NCBI RefSeq assembly: GCF_044759095.2
Contig: NZ_JBIYSM020000010.1
Span: 1-64,000 of the forward strand
Length of the DNA: 64,000 bases
Direction of reading: 5' to 3'
Source: JBIYSM02 sp044759095
Lineage (GTDB): Bacteria > Bacillota > Bacilli > Brevibacillales > Brevibacillaceae
The notes under the pieces were generated by a model that worked only from the letters and a program-made list of their open reading frames with translations, had not been told where the DNA came from and did not search any database. How positions within the stretch are numbered: the first letter of the stretch is position 1; the number at the start of each line of letters is the position of its first letter. Position numbers and translations under genes: made by a program. Of this stretch, positions 50,439-58,881 are shown in pieces.

Positions 50439-51437
50439 TCAGAGGATTTTGGGATAGATTCTCACTTTCTTCGACAAGTAAGGGAGTGGTGTCTTCATTT
50501 TGTTTTGCAGTCGTAACCTGTTTACCGAAGCAGTTAACTTCCTGGTCGGTCTTTTCAGAGGTTTCGTCACAATCTTCTTGGGTTTCGTCTTTGGGGGAGA
50601 AGTGCCATTTTTTTGGGGCTTCTTCTTCGAAGTGGAAGGAACACGCTTTTTAGGGTTCGTATTCTGTCGTGAGGGGAATTTCTTCTTCTGTTTCGTGCCG
50701 GAACGTGTAGGTTCCCAGATCTGTTTTAGCTCAGCCAGTTTTTCCTTTGTATATAAAGCAGGGTGATTGTTTCGGATTTGATTGATGAGTTGTTTCTTTC
50801 TCTCCTTTGATCTCATACTCATGGTGTGTCCATGTCTTCGATAATGAAATAAGACCTCAGGAATGATATGTCCTAGGAATCCCTTTTCGCCCAAGGAAAT
50901 CCAAAAATCCCAATCGGCATAGCCCGTCATTTCTTCATTGTAGCCGCCAACCTGTTCCCAGGCGTCTTTTCTGAAAAGGGAAGTTACGACCATGATATTG
51001 TTGAAGAGCAGCTTGTAAAAATTATAGGCAGGGAATTTCCATCGAGCTTTCGTGTCACCAAAACACTGGAGCCAGCTGCTGACAAATCCTACTTCCGGTC
51101 TTGCTTCCAGTATGGCTACTTCCTTTTGCAGCAAGGTGGGATGGATGGTATCGTCGGCATCCAATGGCAAAATATATTTGCCTCTGGAAAGTTTGATCCC
51201 TGCATTTCTAGCGGCGGATAAACCTTTGTTGTCTTGATGAATAATCCGTGTTTTTGGCTTGTTTAACTGCTCCAGTACTTGTATGGTTTCTGGATCGGTA
51301 GAGCCATCGTTCACGACGATGATTTCAAAATCTGTGAAAGTAGATTGTATACATGAGTCAATGGCTTCTTCCAGGTATTTCCCATAGTTGTAACAAGGGA
51401 TGATGATCGAAACCGCTGGTGATTCTTCGATCCTCAC
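50439..51437 (-). CDS. GT2 glycosyltransferase A with long Lys-rich tail
   Basis: 332 residues. GT-A fold: VSIIIPCYNYGKYLEEAIDS, VVNDGSTDPETIQVL, SAARNAGIKLSRGKYILPLDADD (DxD) and WEQVGGYNEEMTGYADWDFWISLG. After about residue 240 comes a 90-residue tail rich in Lys, Pro, Thr and Ser (KQKKKFPSRQNTNPKKRVPS and similar), predicted disordered. An inverting transferase of unknown specificity. The paralogue at 59667 has the same core and an Arg-rich tail. Confidence 0.88.
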   Translation of the reverse strand: MRIEESPAVSIIIPCYNYGKYLEEAIDSCIQSTFTDFEIIVVNDGSTDPETIQVLEQLNKPKTRIIHQDNKGLSAARNAGIKLSRGKYILPLDADDTIHPTLLQKEVAILEARPEVGFVSSWLQCFGDTKARWKFPAYNFYKLLFNNIMVVTSLFRKDAWEQVGGYNEEMTGYADWDFWISLGEKGFLGHIIPEVLFHYRRHGHTMSMRSKERKKQLINQIRNNHPALYTKEKLAELKQIWEPTRSGTKQKKKFPSRQNTNPKKRVPSTSKKKPQKNGTSPPKTKPKKIVTKPLKRPTRKLTASVNRLRLQNKMKTPLPYLSKKVRIYPKIL

Positions 51438-51599
51438 TTGTCAGCCTCCTTCAGATAATAAATTATCTCTCTGTACATAAAAGTTATCCTTGTATCTTAT
51501 TCACAGAAATGAAGGGGCGGGTGTGCGTTTGATTGGGTTGGAGGAGTACAATTTCGGTTTGGGATCGGTAGAACCAGGAGTGTGAAAGTTAAAAAATGA

Positions 51600-51630
51600 G
51601 AAAATCCCTATAACCTTAGGGATTTTTTAG
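51600..51630 (-). terminator. Terminator at the end of GT4-B
   Basis: AAATCCCTA-TAACCT-TAGGGATTT with T/A runs on both sides. Upstream, 51438-51599 holds no recognisable gene. Confidence 0.75.
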
Positions 51631-52862
51631 GTTGGACGCGTCCATATTAGCTGATTTTCACAAGTCTCCGTATACACAGGCAAGTTTATGATTCGGCGTT
51701 TCATTACTCGTTCATACACGGCCAAGGTTTGATTTAGCATGTTTTCAACTGACCAATTCTCCAAAGCCCGTTTTTGCCCATTCTCAGCCATTGATGCCCG
51801 AAGAGCTTCGTCCTCCAAGGCACGCTTCAAGTTTCGATACATCGCTTCACTGTTACGTATCGGCGAAAGCAACCCTGAAGCGCCGTGCTGCACGATTTCG
51901 GGAATGCCGCCAGCATTGGTGGAAACGATCGGTTTTCCGGCAATTTGCGCCTCAATAATTGCAAAAGGTCGACACTCTTGAACACTGGAAAATGCAAAGA
52001 TGTCAGCACGATTCAACAACTGTGGAACGTCACGCCGCTTTCCCAAAAAACGAACATGATGTTGTAAATGAAGACGTTTGCTCTTTCTTACTAACGTTCT
52101 GCGCAATGTTCCATCTCCAGCCATCCAACATTCCCAATCTCTCCGGACTCTCTTCAATTTTGCCAGAGCGTCCAACAGATAACGATGTCCTTTTACGGGG
52201 GCCAAGCGTGCTACGCAAAGGATAATTTTTTTATCTCCGGCCGATTTTGTTACCGGTTTGCCTGTGCGAGCCAAGAAGTTGGTGATATCCAATCCATAGG
52301 GGATTACCGTGATATGATTTGCCGGCACGTGGTACATATTCACTAGTCTGTTCTTCATCCACTGGGAAGGGGCGATTGTCAGGTTGCTTGAAACCGCACC
52401 GCGTGATTCCAACATGGAAAAATACTTTCCTTTAACTGGGAGGAAGTCACCGTGAACGGTCAATACCAATGGAATATGCTTGGGTTTTACCCTCCAAATT
52501 GCTTGTGCGCTGATTACATCCTGAGCATGGATGAGGTCGTATTTGTCCAATCCAAAGTATGCAGCGGCCATTTCGTAAGAATACCTCTCTACTTCCCAAA
52601 ATCTGATTGCAGGAGGAATCTTCCATCTCCTTTTTGTGTACATGGCCCTTAACTTCGCTCTTATCAGCTTTCTTATTGTTTCTTTCGACACATAACGTCC
52701 GTTATTTAGCATGTAATATTGCTTTCTTGGAGGATTTTGAAATAGGATGTCCACTTCGTGCCCTAAGCGCTGCAATTCTCTTTGAAGCGTGAAAACATAT
52801 GTGGAGATACCGCCTACCCCGATGTTTGGAATCGATATATATCCCGCTAGTAAGATGCGCAT
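51627..52862 (-). CDS. GT4 glycosyltransferase (paralogue B)
   Basis: 411 residues, aligned over its full length with the protein at 45853: MRILLAGYISIPNIGVGGISTYVFTLQRELQRLGHEVDIL, APSQWMKNRLV, ARLAPVKGHRYLLDALAKLKRVRRDWECW, VRFLGKRRDVPQLL, FAIIEAQIAGKPIVSTNAGGIPE. GT-B retaining transferase, donor unknown. AAAGGAAGG precedes the ATG. A SigK-like promoter lies 45 bases upstream. Close similarity to paralogue A suggests duplication within the island. Confidence 0.88.
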   Translation of the reverse strand: MRILLAGYISIPNIGVGGISTYVFTLQRELQRLGHEVDILFQNPPRKQYYMLNNGRYVSKETIRKLIRAKLRAMYTKRRWKIPPAIRFWEVERYSYEMAAAYFGLDKYDLIHAQDVISAQAIWRVKPKHIPLVLTVHGDFLPVKGKYFSMLESRGAVSSNLTIAPSQWMKNRLVNMYHVPANHITVIPYGLDITNFLARTGKPVTKSAGDKKIILCVARLAPVKGHRYLLDALAKLKRVRRDWECWMAGDGTLRRTLVRKSKRLHLQHHVRFLGKRRDVPQLLNRADIFAFSSVQECRPFAIIEAQIAGKPIVSTNAGGIPEIVQHGASGLLSPIRNSEAMYRNLKRALEDEALRASMAENGQKRALENWSVENMLNQTLAVYERVMKRRIINLPVYTETCENQLIWTRPT

Positions 52863-52906
52863 ATAGCCCTTCCTTTCTGATCGGTATAGAACGAATGCCT
52901 TTCCAC

Positions 52907-52933
52907 ATATGTATGCGTCTTTTTTCAGATGGT
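52907..52933 (-). promoter_or_regulatory. Candidate SigK-like promoter for GT4-B
   Basis: On the minus strand: GTCCATAC (AC at 52933-52932), 16 bases, CATACATAT (52915-52907). Confidence 0.6.
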
Positions 52934-53003
52934 ATGGACAGTTCTGATTTCACTTAAAAAAACAGGCAAATATCATACGGCAACTTTCCGGCCGATTCCC
53001 ACA

Positions 53004-53831
53004 TCAAAAAAATGGAACCGTATCTGCCAGATTAATCATGGCTCGCATCGTTTTGTACAGATCGTATTGATCTTTCGCCCAGTAGGTTACCGTTGAACTG
53101 CCCGTTTGGTACAGGGTGCCTGGCACGATGGCAGCCATCTCGGCTTGTCCGGCAAAAGAAAATTCGATTTTTAGCTCCAGCGGCGTTTGCGTTTGCACAG
53201 GTTGTATCTGCTTCAGGTTGTCCAATGCGAGCTTGGTTTGCTGCTTCAGCTCAGCGGTAGCTTCATCTCTGGAGAGGCAGATTGCGGCGGTTCGAGAGAC
53301 TGTACGTTTGACGATTGCGGTACAAATCTCAGGAACCAGCTGCTTGGCTTCTTTCGCTACCAGATCGTCGCCAGAAACGAAGCAGACCGGAACGCCAGAG
53401 AGACCGGCATAGATCGCATTGAATCCAAATTCACCGACAAGCAGCCCGTTAATGTACATGTTACGCACAACGTTCGACATCGTGTGGCTAAGTACTCCCG
53501 GTGCACCCTGACGTGTGTGGTAACCGATAAAAAAAGCGGCGTCAAAGCTGGAGTCCAATCCCTGCATCATCGAGTAGTCCCGGGGGGAGCCAGAGAGCAG
53601 CTTTGCGTTGGGATGTAACGCCTCGATTAATATGTTGTTCATCGTGTTGTGACTGTCGGAGACAAGAATCTCCTTTGCTCCCCACTCCAGCGCTGCTTCG
53701 ATGACTGCATTGGTATCCTGGGTCATCAGTCGCCTTCCTCGCTCGTAATTCAACCCGTTGTCCGGGTTGATATAGGTCGTATCGACGATTCCGGTAATCC
53801 CTTCCATATCCACTGAGAGAAAAAGTTTCAT
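53004..53831 (-). CDS. dppA: D-aminopeptidase DppA (M55 family)
   Basis: About 275 residues. M55 zinc peptidase features: KLFLSVDMEGITGIV at the N-terminus (metal Asp/Glu), ILVSDSHNTMNNI, FFIGYHTRQGAPGVLSHTMS, and GEFGFNAIYAGLSGVPVCFVSGDD. DppA cleaves D-Ala-containing dipeptides; in Bacillus it belongs to a sporulation-phase dipeptide operon (dppABCDE), but no transporter genes are present here. The start at 53831 is 7 bases after AGGAAG; an ATG at 53837 is also possible. It sits as a lone metabolic gene inside the glycosyltransferase island. Confidence 0.93.
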   Translation of the reverse strand: MKLFLSVDMEGITGIVDTTYINPDNGLNYERGRRLMTQDTNAVIEAALEWGAKEILVSDSHNTMNNILIEALHPNAKLLSGSPRDYSMMQGLDSSFDAAFFIGYHTRQGAPGVLSHTMSNVVRNMYINGLLVGEFGFNAIYAGLSGVPVCFVSGDDLVAKEAKQLVPEICTAIVKRTVSRTAAICLSRDEATAELKQQTKLALDNLKQIQPVQTQTPLELKIEFSFAGQAEMAAIVPGTLYQTGSSTVTYWAKDQYDLYKTMRAMINLADTVPFF

Positions 53832-53941
53832 ATGCATTCTTCCTTTCAAAATCAATTCTAATGGTTATTGTACTATAAAAAAACGAAAAGCAGTTGTCTT
53901 CCATGAGACGATCTGCTCTTTCAATAGGATAAGTGCTTTTG

Positions 53942-54214
53942 TCATCTTCGCCTCTTTCCCTTTGGCCTGGGGCGCAGTAACTGAAGGTATTTTCGGAACA
54001 CTGAATCAGGAATGGAATAGTGCCTCGGCAACCGCTTTCGTATGGTATCCAAAATCTTTCGGTTCACCAATACATTCCCGGCCTTGACGCGATAAAAAAA
54101 CAGCGAATTGTATCGTGAACTTGAGACCATTCGGGAAGATATAACGCGCCGCCTTTTTTTTCTTTTCGTTACCAGCCTTTTTCTGCCTCTAGGCTTCTGT
54201 ATCCTCACCCTCAA
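53942..54214 (-). CDS. Small basic protein with HYSIPD motif (paralogue B)
   Basis: 90 residues. The N-terminal 30 residues are Lys/Arg-rich (QKPRGRKRLVTKRKKRRR), followed by a Ser-rich stretch, then ILDTIRKRLPRHYSIPDSVFRKYLQLL and a basic end. The TIRK-LP-HYSIPD block is shared with the frame at 45705. TTG start at 54214, 8 bases after AAGGAGG. A SigK-like promoter is upstream. No known family. The basic end resembles the tails of the neighbouring glycosyltransferases. Confidence 0.7.
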   Translation of the reverse strand: MRVRIQKPRGRKRLVTKRKKRRRVISSRMVSSSRYNSLFFYRVKAGNVLVNRKILDTIRKRLPRHYSIPDSVFRKYLQLLRPRPKGKRRR

Positions 54215-54250
54215 CTGTATTTCCTCCTTGCCATTTCTAGTCCATTCATT

Positions 54251-54277
54251 ATATATATGAATCTTTGCTGAGCTGGT
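54251..54277 (-). promoter_or_regulatory. Candidate SigK-like promoter for the small HYSIPD protein
   Basis: On the minus strand: GTCCATAC (AC at 54277-54276), 16 bases, CATATATAT (54259-54251). Confidence 0.6.
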
Positions 54278-54354
54278 ATGGACAAATAGGATTGATCCAA
54301 AAAATCAGGCGAACGACAAGACTTTTTCATCCTTCTCATGTGATAGGAGTACAA

Positions 54355-54382
54355 ACCGCCAAAAAAAATGCTTCATAAAATT
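54355..54382 (+). promoter_or_regulatory. Candidate SigK-like promoter for CgeB-like B
   Basis: AC (54355-54356) inside GTACAAACC, 17 bases, CATAAAATT (54374-54382). GTACAAACC also precedes the CgeB-like C promoter at 60819-60828. Confidence 0.6.
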
Positions 54383-54420
54383 AAGCAAGAGTGGTTAAAA
54401 GAGGGTGGGGAGACGTGGCG

Positions 54421-55464
54421 ATGGAGAAACTGAAAATTTTGTTAATAACAGGAGATATAAAAGACTTTATCTGCGCACACGTTTGCGATTTAATGACGGA
54501 ACTGGCGAAAATGACAGAATTAACCCTGTGGACTCAGCCTGGAAATATCCATGACATCATAAAAAAAATCTCCAAAAAACCTGACTTCATCTTTATTAAC
54601 GAATTCGGCGAGACAAAAACCCCGCCAATTACAGGACTGTCTACGTTATCGATTCCCTTTGGTGTGTACATGTACGATCTGCATTACCGGATCAAAGACA
54701 GAAAGAAAGCACTCCGCAGCAACAAGGTCAACTATATCTTCTCTGTATATCGGGATCCGTTTTATCAGTGGTATCCGGAATTTAAGGATAAAATGAGGTG
54801 GCTTCCCCTACATGTAAATTCCGAGGTATACAGGGATTACGGACTGGAAAAAGAGATCGATTGGCTGTTAATGGGTGCAGTCGATAACGTTTATCCGCTA
54901 AGGTATCGGATTTTACAAGAGATGAGTAACCAAACAAACTTTGTTTATCATAAGCACCCGGGATATCGGAATTATAAACCACACGAAAGACAAAAGTATT
55001 TTATCGGGGAAAAGTATGCCAGAGAGATAAATCGGGCAAAGATGTTTTTTACCTGTGACTCGGTATACAACTATCCGGTGGCAAAATACTATGAGGTGCC
55101 TGCCTGTAAATCACTTCTGTTGGCGCCTTCCGTCAATGAACTGTTGGATTTGGGATTTGTTCCAGGCCAGCACTTTGTGGCGATTAATGATCATGACTTC
55201 CGAGAGAAAGCAGAATATTTTTTAAAAAATGAATGGGAGCGGAACAAAATTACAGAGCAAGGATATCGGTTGGTGCATGAGAACCACACCTCGGTCATAA
55301 GAGCCAGACAACTGCTGGAGATGATAAAGGAAATACTGGAAAACCACAAAACGACAGTCGTACATTCACCAAAACTTATCCAAAAAAGAAAAGCAAGTAT
55401 GAAGCGGGCTCGATTGACCAGAAATCTGAAGCTGTCGAAATACAAGAAGCCAAAAAAAAGGTGA
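54421..55464 (+). CDS. CgeB-like glycosyltransferase B with basic tail
   Basis: About 347 residues, paralogous to 48365 and 60891: LKILLITGDIKDF, FIFINEFGETKTPPITGLSTL, KYYEVPACKSLLLAPSVNELLDLGFVPGQHFVAIN, AEYFLKNEWERNKITEQGYRLVHENHTSVIRARQLLEM. The last 35 residues are Lys/Arg-rich. The ATG at 54421 lies 8 bases after GGGGAG; a GTG at 54415 is too close. It is followed after 19 bases by the GT-D-fold gene B, so both are probably co-transcribed. Confidence 0.88.
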   Translation: MEKLKILLITGDIKDFICAHVCDLMTELAKMTELTLWTQPGNIHDIIKKISKKPDFIFINEFGETKTPPITGLSTLSIPFGVYMYDLHYRIKDRKKALRSNKVNYIFSVYRDPFYQWYPEFKDKMRWLPLHVNSEVYRDYGLEKEIDWLLMGAVDNVYPLRYRILQEMSNQTNFVYHKHPGYRNYKPHERQKYFIGEKYAREINRAKMFFTCDSVYNYPVAKYYEVPACKSLLLAPSVNELLDLGFVPGQHFVAINDHDFREKAEYFLKNEWERNKITEQGYRLVHENHTSVIRARQLLEMIKEILENHKTTVVHSPKLIQKRKASMKRARLTRNLKLSKYKKPKKR

Positions 55465-55483
55465 GAGTCGAGGTGTAAACATC

Positions 55484-56404
55484 ATGAAATCGAAGGTAAC
55501 GTTACGAAGAAAAAAATCTATGGTCAAAAGAAGAACAAGGAAATTCAATAAACGGACACTTCGAAAAAAAATAGGGTTTTTTTCGAGACACAGGTATCCT
55601 CAAAGCAATGAGTTTACACGCGATAAAATAAAAACCCATAGACCGGATGCAGCACAACTAACATGCAGCGAACTATTGGATAAAATAATCGAAGCATTAG
55701 AAGAAAAGAAACCACTCTCGGTTGTTTCCGTGGGTCAGACAGAGTCTTTTATCATGTCACAATACACTCTCTACTCCCATCGGGAAATATTGAGAGATCC
55801 TGAGACGTTAAAAGCAAACGAAGGGGTGACTACAGGACTTCAGCACCGCGGAATCCGATTACCGAACAAACTGGCAAGAGTTGAAGCGGTCGAAGCTGTT
55901 AGGCAGGCTGACATCGTCGGTTATAACACAATCATCCCGTCCGGAGCGCTGGCAGAAAAAGTGTTTGAGGTTCACAATATCAAACCCAAATACGTTTTCG
56001 AAGCGTTCCTGCGAAGAGTGATGATGTATTCACAAAAAGAAAAATTTGAAAGTATGCTCGGTGGTCGGAAAATCTTGTTAATCAGTTCGATCGCAGACCA
56101 GGTAAAGGACAGCATGGATAAAAACCTAAAACCAAAACTGGGATTTGATGTTGTAGGCTCGATCAGTATAAACAGCTTCGAGGAGATTCCCATGGTGAAA
56201 GAGAAAGTTGCGGATTATGACTTTGATCTTTGTTTAATTGCCGCAGGGATCAATGCCGTGATTCTCGCCCCTTTTATTGCGCAAACATACCAGAAAGTGG
56301 CCATCGATATGGGAGGCGGCTTATCCAGCCTGGCTACAGGAGAAATGCTTGCATGCAAGTGGATGACAAAAAGAATCGGACTGGATAAACTGATGGGCAT
56401 GTAA
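55484..56404 (+). CDS. GT-D-fold glycosyltransferase B with basic N-terminus
   Basis: 306 residues, paralogous to 49493-50398 over the whole length. Lys/Arg-rich residues 1-40, then PLSVVSVGQTESFIMSQY, IVGYNTIIPSGALAEKVFE, FESMLGGRKILLISSIADQVK, YDFDLCLIAAGINAVILAPFIAQTYQKVAIDMGG. Probable glycosyltransferase of unknown donor. Here it lies head-to-tail behind a CgeB-like gene, whereas paralogue A faces its CgeB-like neighbour tail-to-tail. Confidence 0.82.
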   Translation: MKSKVTLRRKKSMVKRRTRKFNKRTLRKKIGFFSRHRYPQSNEFTRDKIKTHRPDAAQLTCSELLDKIIEALEEKKPLSVVSVGQTESFIMSQYTLYSHREILRDPETLKANEGVTTGLQHRGIRLPNKLARVEAVEAVRQADIVGYNTIIPSGALAEKVFEVHNIKPKYVFEAFLRRVMMYSQKEKFESMLGGRKILLISSIADQVKDSMDKNLKPKLGFDVVGSISINSFEEIPMVKEKVADYDFDLCLIAAGINAVILAPFIAQTYQKVAIDMGGGLSSLATGEMLACKWMTKRIGLDKLMGM

Positions 56405-56430
56405 AAAGCGGACGATTTCCGCTTTTTTCT
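56403..56430 (+). terminator. Terminator after the CgeB-B/GT-D-B pair
   Basis: AAAAAGCGGA-CGAT-TTCCGCTTTTTT directly after the stop codon. Confidence 0.82.
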
Positions 56431-56485
56431 TTTCAGCGGACGGATGGCGGAACTTTTCCGCTTTTGCACATCTATATTCGTCCAT

Positions 56486-56513
56486 ACCTGTTGCATTAGC
56501 CTTTCATAAAATG
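56486..56513 (+). promoter_or_regulatory. Candidate SigK-like promoter for the UDP-sugar dehydrogenase/epimerase pair
   Basis: GTCCATACC (AC at 56486-56487), 17 bases, CATAAAATG (56505-56513). It combines the extended -35 of the minus-strand promoters with the -10 of the plus-strand ones. Confidence 0.62.
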
Positions 56514-56544
56514 GGAAACAGAACTAACGAGAGGGGACATAATC

Positions 56545-57855
56545 ATGACGTCTGACGGTAAAGAGAAAGAATCGACGAGAATCGGCGTAATTGGTCTAGG
56601 GTACGTCGGGTTGCCCTTAGCGTTACTGTTTGTGAAAAAAGGCTATTCAGTTGTGGGAATCGAGATAGATAAAGACAAAGTAAGGCGGCTAAGTGGAGAA
56701 GCGAGCAGTTATATACCTGACATAAGTGACGAAGAAATCAAACAGGCGAACGACACCGGTCGGTTTCATGTAACCACAGACCACGCTGAAGTTGCCAGCC
56801 TGGATGCCATTGTCATATGCGTTCCTACGCCGTTGAATCCATACCATACGCCTGATTTAAGCTACCTGCAAACTGTTGCATATGCATTGATCACTTCGCT
56901 GAGAAAGGATCAATTAGTTGTGGTAGAGAGTTCCACGTATCCGGGAACAACGAGAGAACTTCTTCAGCCGTTGTTGGAAAAGAGCGGGTTATCAGTGGGG
57001 AAAGATTTTTTTCTGGCATTTTCTCCTGAACGGATTGATCCCGGGAATAAGGACTTTTCCATTGAACAAATAACAAAAGTAGTAGGTGGTGTAACAGAAG
57101 AGTGCCTCAGACGCGTGTATGACCTTTATTCTCAAGTGTTTGACAATGTCTTGAAGGTATCTTCCCCAGAGGTTGCCGAACTTTCAAAACTGCTTGAGAA
57201 CACTTATCGTTTTGTCAATATCGGACTTATCAATGAACTGGCTTTGCTCTGTGACACCATGAAGATCGACCTGTGGGAAGTGATTGAAGCAGCGAAAACA
57301 AAACCGTATGGCTTTCAACCGTTTTATCCCGGACCAGGCATCGGCGGTCATTGCATACCTGTAGATCCTTTGTACTTGCAGTGGAAGGCGAAACAGTTTC
57401 AACATCGCAGCAATTTTATTCAATTGAGTCATCAACGGAACCAAATGATGCCCATTTACGTTGTGAATAAAATAAATGAACACTTGGCTGAGAATGGGAG
57501 TCTCTTCGGAAGCAAGATATTGATATACGGTGTCACCTATAAGAAAAACATCAACGACACGAGGGAATCAGCCGCTCTGAGCATCATTCATTTGCTGCAG
57601 CACAAAGGAGCGGAGGTTTGCTATCACGATCCGTTTGTGCCTGAATTCAAGGTTGACGGCCGCACGTTGAAAAGTGTCGAACTCTCAGACGAAGTGCTGC
57701 GACAAATGGACGGCGTTGTGATCTTAACGGAACATTCGCAAATTCCAGTCGAGAAAATCCTCGATCATGCGAAATTCGTGTATGACGCCCGTAATGCAAC
57801 AAGCGGTTATGGAGGTAAAGCAAAAGTGGTTCGCTTAGGGGGCGGTTTCGGTTGA
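56545..57855 (+). CDS. UDP-N-acetyl-sugar 6-dehydrogenase (WbpA/WecC-like)
   Basis: 436 residues. NAD motif IGVIGLGYVGLPLALLFVKKGYSVVGIEID; VVESSTYPGTTRELLQPLL; FSPERIDPGNKDFS; helix LSKLLENTYRFVNIGLINELALL; catalytic Cys in GPGIGGHCIPVDPLYL; C-terminal YGVTYKKNINDTRESAALSI. The GGHCIPVDP signature is typical of UDP-GlcNAc/UDP-GalNAc dehydrogenases, giving a uronate donor. It overlaps the epimerase gene by 4 bases, so the two act together in making an activated sugar for the island's transferases. Confidence 0.9.
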   Translation: MTSDGKEKESTRIGVIGLGYVGLPLALLFVKKGYSVVGIEIDKDKVRRLSGEASSYIPDISDEEIKQANDTGRFHVTTDHAEVASLDAIVICVPTPLNPYHTPDLSYLQTVAYALITSLRKDQLVVVESSTYPGTTRELLQPLLEKSGLSVGKDFFLAFSPERIDPGNKDFSIEQITKVVGGVTEECLRRVYDLYSQVFDNVLKVSSPEVAELSKLLENTYRFVNIGLINELALLCDTMKIDLWEVIEAAKTKPYGFQPFYPGPGIGGHCIPVDPLYLQWKAKQFQHRSNFIQLSHQRNQMMPIYVVNKINEHLAENGSLFGSKILIYGVTYKKNINDTRESAALSIIHLLQHKGAEVCYHDPFVPEFKVDGRTLKSVELSDEVLRQMDGVVILTEHSQIPVEKILDHAKFVYDARNATSGYGGKAKVVRLGGGFG

Positions 57856-58835
57856 GAATATTGGTAACGGGAGGAGCAGGCTTTATTGGTTCGCACCTCG
57901 TAGAACAATTGCTATCCCTTGGACACAAAGTAGTCACCTTAGACGATCTATCTACTGGAAAGCTCACTTTTTTGCAAGACGTAATCAACCACCCCAATCA
58001 TGTGTTTGTACGCGGTTCTGTATTGGAGCGCAGCTTGTTAAATGAAGTGATGGACGGTTGTGAGGTGGTATTTCATCTTGCCGCCGTACTGGGTGTGAAG
58101 AACACTGTGGAAAACCCTTTAAAAGTGATTGAGGGGAATATAGACGGTACGCGTAACGTATTGGAATTGGCTTATCCGAGAAAGACGAAGGTCATTTTTG
58201 CTTCTACTTCCGAGGTATACGGCAAGAACGAGTGCCTGCCCTTTCGGGAAGACTCCAATCGGATCCTGGGCTCGACGAAAAAGAATCGATGGTGTTACGC
58301 AACTGCCAAGGCGCTTGATGAACACTTTTGCTTTGCCTACGCGGAAAAGGGATTACCCGTAACCGTTGTGAGATACTTCAACGCCTATGGTCCCAGAGCA
58401 AACGTATCGCAGTATGGAGGAGTGATACCCAAATTTATCACGCAAGCGATTGCAGGGGATCCCATTTCTGTTTACGGGGACGGGGAACAAACCCGGTGCT
58501 TTACCTATATCGATGATACCATTCGCGGGACAATCGCGTGCATCGACCATCAGCACAACAACGAAGTGTACAACATCGGGATTGACAATGTTATCTCGAT
58601 TAATCAACTGGCGAAAAAAATTAAAGAGTTAAGCGATTCAAACTCCCAGATCATTTACATTCCGTACAAGTCTGTGTACGGGGAAGGGTATGAAGATACA
58701 CCAAACCGTCGGCCTGATCTATCAAAAGCGAAGCAGAAATTAAACTTTCAACCTACTACGAAAATTGACGAAGGTCTTCGCAAGACCATTGCCTGGTATC
58801 GGAAGAATGGGATGGAGAACAGTTCGGTACAATAA
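57852..58835 (+). CDS. NAD-dependent nucleotide-sugar epimerase/dehydratase
   Basis: 327 residues, extended SDR. Rossmann motif ILVTGGAGFIGSHLVEQLLSLGHKVVTLDDLSTG; HLAAVLGVKNTVENP; FASTSEVYGKNE; active-site YATAKALDEHF (YxxxK); RYFNAYGPRANVSQYGGVIPKFI. It resembles UDP-glucuronate decarboxylase or 4-epimerase types, and GalE-like activity is also possible. TTG start at 57852 overlaps the TGA stop of the dehydrogenase gene, indicating translational coupling. Together they are likely to supply a modified uronic or N-acetyl sugar. Confidence 0.88.
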   Translation: MRILVTGGAGFIGSHLVEQLLSLGHKVVTLDDLSTGKLTFLQDVINHPNHVFVRGSVLERSLLNEVMDGCEVVFHLAAVLGVKNTVENPLKVIEGNIDGTRNVLELAYPRKTKVIFASTSEVYGKNECLPFREDSNRILGSTKKNRWCYATAKALDEHFCFAYAEKGLPVTVVRYFNAYGPRANVSQYGGVIPKFITQAIAGDPISVYGDGEQTRCFTYIDDTIRGTIACIDHQHNNEVYNIGIDNVISINQLAKKIKELSDSNSQIIYIPYKSVYGEGYEDTPNRRPDLSKAKQKLNFQPTTKIDEGLRKTIAWYRKNGMENSSVQ

Positions 58836-58864
58836 AACCGAGGCATTCGCCTCGGTTTTTTGTG
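58836..58864 (+). terminator. Terminator after the dehydrogenase/epimerase pair
   Basis: AAAACCGAGGC-ATTC-GCCTCGGTTTTTTG: an 11-bp stem, possibly shared with the convergent methyltransferase gene. Confidence 0.88.
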
Positions 58865-58881
58865 TACAACATATTTTATCA

